Source: Anaerolineales bacterium Chloro_02 (GTDB lineage: Bacteria > Chloroflexota > Anaerolineae > Anaerolineales > Anaerolineaceae). From it: 9,745 nt of DNA. The stretch spans positions 1-9,745 of the forward strand of contig LUZV01000097.1 in assembly GCA_001603765.1 (NCBI GenBank), read 5' to 3'. Of this stretch, positions 1 through 6,126 are shown piece after piece. Position 1 is the first letter of the stretch, and each line of letters begins with the position of its first letter. The notes under the pieces are model-generated. The model searched no databases, was not told where the DNA came from, and was given only the letters and a program-made list of their open reading frames with translations. The translations under genes and the position numbers were made by a program.

Positions 1-34
1 GTATTACCCCGTAGAGCGTGAGTAGTAATTAAGT

Positions 35-60
35 GTTATTGCTTGATTCAAGGCAATAAC
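35..60. repeat. Inverted repeat upstream of the secreted repeat protein
   Basis: An 8-bp perfect inverted repeat, GTTATTGC (35-42) and GCAATAAC (53-60), flanks a 10-base centre that itself holds a smaller dyad (CTTGA-T-TCAAG, 42-52). No T-run follows on either strand, so it is not a good terminator. It overlaps the proposed -35 and spacer of the next gene, so it could be an operator. That role is inferred; the dyad itself is seen. Confidence 0.5.
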
Positions 61-67
61 CTAAAAT
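39..67 (+). promoter_or_regulatory. Candidate sigma-70-type promoter of the secreted repeat protein
   Basis: TTGCTT (39-44) and TAAAAT (62-67) are separated by 17 bases. The -10 matches the consensus in 5 of 6 positions and the -35 in 3 of 6. Transcription would start near 74, leaving a leader of about 25 bases that carries the ribosome binding site. The call rests on consensus matching alone. Confidence 0.4.
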
Positions 68-86
68 CTTGATAACTCAGATTGAT

Positions 87-91
87 AGGAG
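87..91 (+). promoter_or_regulatory. Ribosome binding site fixing the start at 100
   Basis: AGGAG lies 8 bases before the ATG at 100. It decides against the in-frame TTG at 82, which lies upstream of this site and would add six residues in front of a normal signal-peptide start. Confidence 0.75.
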
Positions 92-99
92 CATTGTTT

Positions 100-1500
100 A
101 TGAAAAAATCACTTTCTTTCTTATTGCTTGTTGTTTTCTTGATCGGCTCTCTTGCAGCCGCCCCAATGAAGACCGTTTACGCAGCCGCCTTACCGGCTTA
201 TGAATCTGCTATTCAGATTCAAAATCTTGATTCGGTTAACGTCGCCAATATTCAGATTGCGTATTACAATCCCAACGGCTCATTGGCAACTTTGCCCGCT
301 CCCTACACTAACCCCGTGGCCGATACGGTTCAACCCGGATCTTCCAACACCTATTTGCCCATTCACCCGAATGCTGGTTTCAAGGGATCTGTTGTTGTCA
401 GCTCCGATAAACAGATTGCTATCATCAGCAACCTGACTATCGCCGCCACTAACCGCGCTCTTGGCACCTACACCGGTGTCGCGGCTGGTGGGCCGTCACT
501 CTTCTTCCCGCTGATCGACAAACGAAACAATGTTTCTGTTTTCAGCATTCAGAATGCAAGCAGTGTCGTTGCCAACTACACCATTGATTTTGTTCCTGTT
601 CCCGGCGGCGGTTATGCTGACATTCCTGATGTCACTGGCTCGCTCCAGCCTGGAGCTGCTGCTACCTACAATATGGCAGATTACAACGGAGCAAACCCTT
701 GGTTAGGCTCAATCAAAGTCACCGCCTCATCTGGAGCACTGGCTGGTGTCGTCAGCAATGTTAACTCCACCAACGCTGCTTCCCCGACCAACGGTGTCTA
801 TAACGGTTTCTCCTCAGGCAGCAGCACTTCCATTCTGCCTTTGATCATGGAAAACAACAATGGCAACCGCACCGGCGCAAGCTGCCAGAACCTCGGTCCT
901 GGGGCTGCCACCATTACCATGTCCTACACCCCCTCCGCAGGTTTTCCTGCCCGCACGGCTGATGTGTTCACCAACGTTCCTGAAAATGGAATTGCTGTAA
1001 AGGTTATGGATTATCAAGGCGCGACTAAATGGATTGGCGGCGCGACAGTCACTGTTAGCGGTTCAGCAACCATCGCCTGTGTTGTGAACCAGACCCGCCC
1101 TGACCGCAAGAATTCCAACCTCTATGAGGGTTTCAACCCAGCCGCCGCAACCGACACAGTGGTTATGCCTCTAATTATGAGCAAAAACGGCACCGAAACC
1201 AAAGCATTTACCGCCTTCAGTATTGCTTCCGTTGACGGTTCCAATATCAACGTCACCTGCGATTGGAAGCCAAGCACTGGCTTTGCCGATATTGCTGATA
1301 CCACCAAGAGTGGCGCCCCGGTTTTAGTTTTTAGCCAGCAGACCGGTTTCAGCGCGGGTAACACTCGCTGGATTGGCAGCGCTGTATGTGTTGAAAATTC
1401 TGGAAAATCAATTGTGGCTGTTGTTAACCAAAGCCGTGAAGGACTTCCGGCAAATTATTTGCGCGATGTCACTTCAGCATACGACGCTTTCAATCAGTAA
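100..1500 (+). CDS. Secreted protein made of four ~110-residue beta-rich repeats, function unknown
   Basis: The 466-residue product starts with a signal peptide: MKK, a hydrophobic core (residues 5-20) and a likely cleavage site after the VYA or VYAA around residues 28-29. The rest is four tandem repeats. The proline of an F/L/M-P-L-I motif recurs at residues 137, 247 and 357, exactly 110 apart, and the protein ends where the next copy would begin. Each repeat has an aromatic-x-G signature (FKGS 94-97, WLGS 201-204, WIGG 311-314, WIGS 424-427) followed by a V-rich strand, then an Asn-containing strand end, and closes with Y-x-G/A-F or a variant (about 124-127, 234-237, 342-345, 461-464). Repeats 3 and 4 each hold two cysteines (262/327 and 387/430). 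No catalytic motif is visible. A cell-surface structural or adhesive role is inferred. It is transcribed alone, between its own promoter and a strong terminator. I do not recognise a named family. Confidence 0.85.
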   Translation: MKKSLSFLLLVVFLIGSLAAAPMKTVYAAALPAYESAIQIQNLDSVNVANIQIAYYNPNGSLATLPAPYTNPVADTVQPGSSNTYLPIHPNAGFKGSVVVSSDKQIAIISNLTIAATNRALGTYTGVAAGGPSLFFPLIDKRNNVSVFSIQNASSVVANYTIDFVPVPGGGYADIPDVTGSLQPGAAATYNMADYNGANPWLGSIKVTASSGALAGVVSNVNSTNAASPTNGVYNGFSSGSSTSILPLIMENNNGNRTGASCQNLGPGAATITMSYTPSAGFPARTADVFTNVPENGIAVKVMDYQGATKWIGGATVTVSGSATIACVVNQTRPDRKNSNLYEGFNPAAATDTVVMPLIMSKNGTETKAFTAFSIASVDGSNINVTCDWKPSTGFADIADTTKSGAPVLVFSQQTGFSAGNTRWIGSAVCVENSGKSIVAVVNQSREGLPANYLRDVTSAYDAFNQ

Positions 1501-1512
1501 TTTCTAGTCCCC

Positions 1513-1550
1513 AAAGAACGCCCCAAGCTAAATTGGGGCGTTCTTTTATT
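1513..1550 (+). terminator. Intrinsic terminator after the secreted repeat protein
   Basis: A perfect 14-bp stem (1513-1526 with 1533-1546), GC-rich in the middle (GCCCC/GGGGC), encloses a 6-base loop. The U-run overlaps the end of the stem (TTTT followed by ATT). It begins 12 bases after the stop codon. Confidence 0.92.
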
Positions 1551-1562
1551 ATGGTATATAAT
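1533..1562 (+). promoter_or_regulatory. Candidate promoter with short leader for the methyltransferase
   Basis: A perfect TATAAT lies at 1557-1562. The best -35 is a poor TTGGGG at 1533-1538 with an 18-base spacer, inside the terminator stem of the previous gene. Transcription would start near 1569, about 11 bases before the ATG. No Shine-Dalgarno sequence occurs in that interval, which fits a very short leader. The -10 is seen; promoter activity is inferred. Confidence 0.5.
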
Positions 1563-1579
1563 CACATCCTGATAATGCC

Positions 1580-2317
1580 ATGATTGAAATACGCCACTCC
1601 TCAATTACTAACTCGACAAAGTCTCAATCAGCGTATGATGATCTGTACCAGGATGGAGGAATTGATCTTTCTGATTCTTACTATTTGTGGTTGTTGGAGA
1701 AAATTAAGCCAGTCCCCGGAAAGGTGCTCATTGATGTTTCCTGTGGAAGAGGGAAGCTGGCAATATTAGCCAAAAATAGAGGATTGCGCGTAATTGGATT
1801 AGACTTTTCTCTCAGCGCCCTGAAAGTAGCTCAACTGGCGGACCCTGAACTCGACATCTTAGTTTCTGATGGTGAGCAAATCGCTCTTAAGGCAAATTGT
1901 GCCGATTATGTGACCCATATCGGGAATCTGGAACATTACCAGAACCCCTCATCAGGCGTTCGTGAGGTTGCGAGACTCTTAAAACCCGAAGGTACGGCTG
2001 TTATTTTGCTCCCTAATGGATTTTCAATCGTGGGAAATATTCAACATGTCAGAAAGACCGGGCAGGTGTTTGATGACGGTCAGCCGATTCAGCGTTATAA
2101 CACGCGCGAAGGGTGGAAGGAGCTGTTAGAAGCAAACGGACTAACGGTTTTCAGGACGATCAGATACGAACACTTCCTTCCGAAAACAAAGCAAGATTGG
2201 ATTTCACATCTCAAACGGCCGTCCCGGCTGCTGCGCTGGGCGTTGGCGTGGGCAATTCCCTTTAATCTCTCTAATTGTTTCGTCTATTTTTGTAGACGCG
2301 CGTCAATAGCAGATTGA
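1580..2317 (+). CDS. Class I SAM-dependent methyltransferase
   Basis: This 245-residue protein has the Rossmann-type fold signature of the Methyltransf_11/25 group. Motif I is LIDVSCGRGKL (50-60), the glycine-rich SAM loop. The strand-2 acidic residue is D75 in VIGLDFS, D97 in SDGEQI would contact adenine, and the post-II region (109-119) ends in GNLEH. EVARLLKPEGTAVILLPN (129-146) is the typical strand-5 region. The C-terminal third is basic and hydrophobic (SHLKRPSRLLRWALAWAIPF), suggesting membrane-associated substrate. The acceptor cannot be read from sequence. The next gene, a flippase-like membrane protein, begins at most two bases after the stop, so co-transcription is very likely and points to a lipid or lipid-linked glycan substrate (inference). 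Codons are AT-rich compared with genes to the right. The start has no ribosome binding site but fits the short-leader promoter just upstream. Confidence 0.88.
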   Translation: MIEIRHSSITNSTKSQSAYDDLYQDGGIDLSDSYYLWLLEKIKPVPGKVLIDVSCGRGKLAILAKNRGLRVIGLDFSLSALKVAQLADPELDILVSDGEQIALKANCADYVTHIGNLEHYQNPSSGVREVARLLKPEGTAVILLPNGFSIVGNIQHVRKTGQVFDDGQPIQRYNTREGWKELLEANGLTVFRTIRYEHFLPKTKQDWISHLKRPSRLLRWALAWAIPFNLSNCFVYFCRRASIAD

Positions 2318-2319
2318 CC

Positions 2320-3336
2320 ATGTCTTCCATTGCTGAAAAATTAAAGGCGTTTTACGCGCGGCACGGCGGATGGGTTAAAGCGCTGCTCTATTTTGTCTGG
2401 GCGCTCTTGTTTGCGTTTTTGGGATACACCGTCTGGAAATCTCGCGATCAGCTGCTGCCCTATTTGGCAAACGCCGACTATTTTCAGTTTTTTATCGTCG
2501 TAGCTGTTTACCTGCTAGCCCTTTTCTTTGCTGTACTAAACTGGTCTGTGATCATGCACGCGTTTGAGGGCGGGGTTTCCTTTTGGATGCATGCAAAAAT
2601 TTACCTTGTTTCCATGGTTTCACGCCGGCTGCCTGGAACTATCTGGTATGTTGGCGGACGGATGGTTTTTTATAAACAATTGGGAGTATCGTCAGTAAAA
2701 ACAGCCTCAGCCAGTGGGATTGAATATATCGTAAGCTTTGTTGCTGATTGTATACTGGCAGCAATTTTTATCCCGTTAGGGTTTAACCTGCCAAATACTT
2801 GGTTGATACCACTGGGGGTGGTAATTCTTTTAGGGCTTTTCGTCCTTCAGCCTAAAACCCTGACCAAAATTATGATCAAACTTAAGCACCCGCTTTCCAA
2901 ACCTGTTCGGATGGGGCAGGTGATTGTTTGGCTGCTACTTCGAATGGCACTGGTGCTCTCAGGCGGTTTGATGATCTTCTTCACGATTCGTATCTTCACG
3001 CCGATGAATTTCAGTCTGCTCTCATTCGTTCTGGGGGCAAGAGCGCTGGCTGGGGCCGCTGGGATGCTGACCTTCCTGTTGCCAAGCAGCATGGGGGCTT
3101 CGGACCTGACACTGCTGGCAATGCTTTCAACTATCATCCCAACCTCATTGGCGACAGTCATCGCGCTTTTGGTGCGCATTTATACAACGCTTTTCGAACT
3201 GCTTTTTGGTTTGGTGTTTTTCATCCTTCTTAATAAATCACTGCCATTCACTAAAAAGAACGCCATCGAAGCTGAAGAATCTGAGATGGTGACTGAAGGC
3301 GAAATTGAGGATGGAAACCAGGAAAATGCTAATTAG
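2320..3336 (+). CDS. Flippase-like multi-pass membrane protein (LPG_synthase_TM / UPF0104 type)
   Basis: The 338-residue product has about eight hydrophobic segments (roughly 19-39, 54-76, 133-156, 160-176, 199-227, 232-255 and two between 264 and 305) and an acidic cytosolic tail from residue 311. The conserved core of the family is visible: SRRLPGTIWYVGGR (101-114) followed by a QLGVS turn (120-124), and PSSMGASDLTLL (255-266), which corresponds to the family's P-x-x-x-G motif before the last helices. It lacks the C-terminal catalytic domain of MprF lysyl-phosphatidylglycerol synthases, so it is the stand-alone transporter-like form often found with glycan or lipid genes. The lipid substrate is unknown. 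An in-frame TTG at 2314 overlaps the methyltransferase stop as TTGA; the ATG at 2320 is preferred, though neither has a clear ribosome binding site. Its stop overlaps that of the converging gene. Confidence 0.85.
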   Translation: MSSIAEKLKAFYARHGGWVKALLYFVWALLFAFLGYTVWKSRDQLLPYLANADYFQFFIVVAVYLLALFFAVLNWSVIMHAFEGGVSFWMHAKIYLVSMVSRRLPGTIWYVGGRMVFYKQLGVSSVKTASASGIEYIVSFVADCILAAIFIPLGFNLPNTWLIPLGVVILLGLFVLQPKTLTKIMIKLKHPLSKPVRMGQVIVWLLLRMALVLSGGLMIFFTIRIFTPMNFSLLSFVLGARALAGAAGMLTFLLPSSMGASDLTLLAMLSTIIPTSLATVIALLVRIYTTLFELLFGLVFFILLNKSLPFTKKNAIEAEESEMVTEGEIEDGNQENAN

Positions 3337-4640
3337 TTAATGGTGAGGGGCAGCAACATTGTGAACATCGCCTGATACCGTGAAACGGTGTTTAAATAAC
3401 CTCCATCCACCTTGCCACCAATCATATAAATATAATCGCCCACTAAAATATAGGCCGCCTCGGTTACCGTGTTACTCGTTTCCGAATTGATATTGACGAT
3501 CTGCCAATCATTTTCAGCCGGCGTGAAATGATACTGATCGATTGCCCCGCTAACGGAAGACTTTCCGCCTAAAACCGAAATTTTGTCGTACAACTTAATT
3601 GCTGCATAACCGGAGAGCCTTTCAGGTAAATTCGATTCAACCAACCAGGGATCTTCGTTTTCCTGCTGTTTATAAGGGCTATAACTCTCGTTTGTGTTCA
3701 GATTACCCTTGTTGTCAGAGCCGCCCATGACATAAATTTTGCCATTATCCGCTAACACAGCAGTATGAAATCTTGCTGTAGGCATGTGGCTCTCTTGTTG
3801 CCAGGTGTCAGTCAGCGGGTCGTAACGCAGCACGATGTCGAGTGGTTTCAACGAATCCCAGCCTCCAAAAAGGTAAAGCTTCCCCTCAAAAGAGGTCAAA
3901 CCATAGCCGCTGACCGCTATCGGCAAATCCGCGCATTTCTCCCAGGTGTTCTTGCGCGGGTTAAACACTTCGACAACTTTTGATGGTGCCCCTGTGGCTG
4001 CTATTCCGCCAGGAACATAAATCTTTTCACCAATCAGGGCGGCAGATGCATCGTAAACAGCGGTAGGTTTGTGGCTCAATGTGGACCAGGTATGGGTTGT
4101 GGGGTCATACATTTCCACAGTGTCCAGCACTCCAGCTTCTGAATGACCACCGATAACGATAATTTTCTCGTCAAAGGTTGCGAAAGCCATGCTGCTCCGG
4201 GCGTTGCTCAATGGAGCGAGGCTTTCCCATTTTTGTTGCGGGGCGTTAATTTTCGATTCTTTGCGCCATAAAAAGGAGGGTTTAGTGAGCAAGAGAACCA
4301 GCCCGGCCAACAACAGCACCCCCAGAATAACGAGGCTCCACCGGTTTTTGAGGAGCGATTTGGATTTTCCATCCGCAGAATTCTCAACAACCGCTGAATC
4401 ACTTTTATTCTCATCAGTCTCATTTTGTGAAACGGGTGATTTGATAATGCCGTGCTCAATCGCGAAAAGGGTCGCCTCGGTGCGGGAGGTGACGTTTGTT
4501 TTCTGAAAAATATTGCCTATATGGACTTTAACTGTATTAATACTGATGTTGAGATCAATAGCAATTTCCTTGTTGCTCTTTCCCTGCCCAACAAGTTGCA
4601 GGACCTCAATTTCGCGTTCACTTAGCAGGTTGTCATCCAT
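3333..4640 (-). CDS. Membrane-tethered LuxR-type regulator with kelch propeller
   Basis: The 435-residue protein has three parts. Residues 4-66 form a complete LuxR/GerE helix-turn-helix: LSEREIEVLQLVGQGKSN, then the recognition helix ISINTVKVHIGNIF and the T-x-RTEA end. Residues 67-100 are a polar linker ending in basic residues (KSKSLLKNR). Residues 101-119 are a single membrane helix, and the basic side places the N-terminus in the cytoplasm. Residues 136-425 are a six-blade kelch propeller: the GG pair recurs at 164, 211, 259, 306, 358 and 408, with Y/F-D/N-P...W after most blades. The layout predicts a one-component sensor whose exterior propeller binds a ligand or cell-wall partner and controls the cytoplasmic DNA-binding domain (inference). 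There is no receiver domain. Canonical LuxR proteins carry this HTH at the C-terminus; here it is first. The tail FTMLLPLTIN resembles other exported proteins here. No clear ribosome binding site precedes the ATG. Confidence 0.9.
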   Translation of the reverse strand: MDDNLLSEREIEVLQLVGQGKSNKEIAIDLNISINTVKVHIGNIFQKTNVTSRTEATLFAIEHGIIKSPVSQNETDENKSDSAVVENSADGKSKSLLKNRWSLVILGVLLLAGLVLLLTKPSFLWRKESKINAPQQKWESLAPLSNARSSMAFATFDEKIIVIGGHSEAGVLDTVEMYDPTTHTWSTLSHKPTAVYDASAALIGEKIYVPGGIAATGAPSKVVEVFNPRKNTWEKCADLPIAVSGYGLTSFEGKLYLFGGWDSLKPLDIVLRYDPLTDTWQQESHMPTARFHTAVLADNGKIYVMGGSDNKGNLNTNESYSPYKQQENEDPWLVESNLPERLSGYAAIKLYDKISVLGGKSSVSGAIDQYHFTPAENDWQIVNINSETSNTVTEAAYILVGDYIYMIGGKVDGGYLNTVSRYQAMFTMLLPLTIN

Positions 4641-4757
4641 ATTTAGTGTTTATCGTTACCGTTTTTTCGATATTATTATTGCAAACCAACCATAAAAAAG
4701 TAAGGTCTCAAGCGCCCCGAACCGCGCCAGCCCAGATCGGACAGATAAAGTATAAAC

Positions 4758-4771
4758 GAAATTCGAATTTC
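4758..4771. promoter_or_regulatory. Perfect 14-bp palindrome, candidate operator
   Basis: GAAATTCGAATTTC is its own reverse complement over all 14 bases. It lies in the 138-base gap between the M23 peptidase stop and the LuxR/kelch gene, about 118 bases upstream of the latter's start codon. LuxR-type HTH proteins bind as dimers to dyad sites, so autoregulation is a natural guess. The palindrome is seen; its binding protein is inferred. The rest of the gap holds no clear terminator or gene. Confidence 0.45.
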
Positions 4772-4778
4772 ACTCAGG

Positions 4779-5909
4779 CTAGTGATTCATGATGAATGGG
4801 AAAAATTGATACCACAACTTTGCGTTCGGATCATTCCCGCTTACATAATTCGTCCGCCCGGTGCCGCCGTACCAGCGGGCTTCCGATTCCAAGCGCGGAC
4901 GCCCGCCTTGGGTGGAGGCATCCCAGTTGATATCCACATCCGTGAAAGTGATCGGCACAGCGTAGCCGAAGCAGTAGTTTCGGCATGAGTCTAAAGTGCT
5001 TTTTTCCACCACCATAAAATGCAGGTGATGCCCGGAACTTAAGCCTGTGTCGTCGGCGCGCCCGATCTTCTGACCCTGGGCAACGTACACCCCTTTTTCC
5101 TTTAATTCAGGCGGGATGCTGTTTTGCGCGAAATGCATATAGATCTGATAGGTCCAGGGGTTGGTCGTCCGATCTTCAAGGGTGATGCTGTTAGTGCAGC
5201 CCGCGTCTCCGTTGCGGCAGGTGTCGCGCCAATGGTAGACATAGCCGCTCTTGGCGGCGGTAACCTCAAACATACTGCCATCGGCGAAGTCGTACGCGTT
5301 CGTGCAGTAATATTTTGGAGTGCAGGATGAATGGGCAACCGACCAGGTGAGGCGTTTGGTCAGCCCAGCCTGCCAGGGCAGCTTATAGCCGCCATAAATT
5401 GCGGCGGACGGACCCGCTTTTGGCTCGGCGTTAGGGTTAAAGCGCCCGGCAATTTCGTCATCTCTAAAATCTGTGGTCATGAAGAGATCCGCAAAACCGG
5501 GATCCGAGGTGAGGTGCAACGTCCAACTTCCAACAGCATCATCCCAAATAGCCAGCACAATTTGCGGTTCTCGGGCAAGGGTCGCGCCGGTCTCCGGATC
5601 GTTTTCAGCCATCCACAACACTGCCTGCGTTTTTGCTTCGTTAAAATGGATATCGTCCAAAGTCCAGTTTTCTTCGCCAGCGTCGCGGATCAACGCTGGC
5701 AGTTGGGTGTAAAGCAGTTTTTCCAGCGGTGTTAGCTCCGTGCTTGCGGGGGTTGGAATGATGATTTCTTTCGCGGTGGTGAGAGCGTTGTCTCCCAGAA
5801 GCAGGTAAACCGTGATAAGTGCCAGAATTAATATCGGAATCCAGATTTTTGAAGACCGCCTGTTGGGCGGTGACGGCTCAGTATCAGGTGTGTAGGTTTG
5901 GTCGCTCAT
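4779..5909 (-). CDS. Membrane-anchored M23 family metallopeptidase
   Basis: This 376-residue protein has a short cytoplasmic head (RRSSK), one membrane helix (22-39) and a large exterior part. Residues 60-150 are an unassigned domain. The M23 (LytM/peptidoglycan endopeptidase) domain spans about 190-310. Candidate zinc ligands are H193 and D207 (in AYDFADG) and H297 in the HLH motif (295-297); H259 (in YMHFA) and H295 are the usual additional active-site histidines, so all catalytic positions appear present. The family's G-x-V-x-x-G-Q-x-I-G pattern is at 273-283. Six cysteines lie as three close pairs (196/202, 231/238, 309/313), suggesting disulfides. The C-terminal segment 320-376 contains WYGG and ends FFPFIMNH. 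The role is probably cell-wall cleavage or remodelling outside the membrane. The start is weakly supported by a GAGAG upstream. The regulator gene follows after 138 bases on the same strand. Confidence 0.88.
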   Translation of the reverse strand: MSDQTYTPDTEPSPPNRRSSKIWIPILILALITVYLLLGDNALTTAKEIIIPTPASTELTPLEKLLYTQLPALIRDAGEENWTLDDIHFNEAKTQAVLWMAENDPETGATLAREPQIVLAIWDDAVGSWTLHLTSDPGFADLFMTTDFRDDEIAGRFNPNAEPKAGPSAAIYGGYKLPWQAGLTKRLTWSVAHSSCTPKYYCTNAYDFADGSMFEVTAAKSGYVYHWRDTCRNGDAGCTNSITLEDRTTNPWTYQIYMHFAQNSIPPELKEKGVYVAQGQKIGRADDTGLSSGHHLHFMVVEKSTLDSCRNYCFGYAVPITFTDVDINWDASTQGGRPRLESEARWYGGTGRTNYVSGNDPNAKLWYQFFPFIMNH

Positions 5910-5940
5910 AAGTTTCTCTCAAAGGACAGATAATCATCAT

Positions 5941-6102
5941 CAAATATGGTGCAAGTATCCTGCCAGCATAATTGCGTGCGTTTTCTAACGCGTCCAGACC
6001 AAAACACTCGCGGCGTCCGCTGCCTTTTCCGTGCTCAACCTTTCGCGGATGCCCTTTTGCGTTATACTTAAGATGTCAAGCTGCCATGCTCACCAAATAT
6101 GG
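5941..6102. repeat. Pair of short direct repeats in the divergent intergenic region
   Basis: CAAATATGG occurs at 5941-5949 and 6094-6102. Each copy is followed by CAAG, at a 2-base offset in the first copy and directly in the second. One copy lies near the start of the leftward M23 gene and the other in the probable leader of the rightward oxidoreductase operon. A shared regulator site is possible but unproven. Confidence 0.25.
6063..6068 (+). promoter_or_regulatory. Candidate -10 element of the oxidoreductase operon
   Basis: TATACT matches the -10 consensus in 5 of 6 positions. No convincing -35 lies 16-18 bases upstream. A start near 6075 would give a leader of about 58 bases, containing a 6-bp stem-loop (TGCCAT 6082-6087 with ATGGCA 6099-6104) before the ribosome binding site. 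I recognise no known riboswitch. Confidence 0.35.
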
Positions 6103-6120
6103 CAAGATTACTCATTTATC

Positions 6121-6126
6121 AGGAGG
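6121..6126 (+). promoter_or_regulatory. Strong ribosome binding site fixing the start at 6133
   Basis: AGGAGG is a full Shine-Dalgarno core, 6 bases before the ATG at 6133. It rules out the in-frame ATG at 6127, which directly abuts it, and the far-upstream start at 6031, which would put this site inside the gene. Confidence 0.88.

Noticed and set aside
1..34. Tail of an upstream gene at the left edge
   Set aside because: Too short to judge; no coding evidence can be drawn from 34 bases.
82..99. TTG start for the secreted repeat protein
   Set aside because: The AGGAG at 87-91 lies downstream of it and serves the ATG at 100, which begins a textbook signal peptide.
3333..4640. Reading the LuxR/kelch frame as two genes accidentally joined
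   Set aside because: The frame is continuous, and the linker plus membrane helix with correctly placed basic residues between the domains makes a designed transmembrane architecture more likely.
5331..5735. 134-codon plus-strand frame opposite the M23 peptidase gene
   Set aside because: Composition is untypical, there is no ribosome binding site or motif, and the minus-strand frame carries all the M23 zinc ligands.
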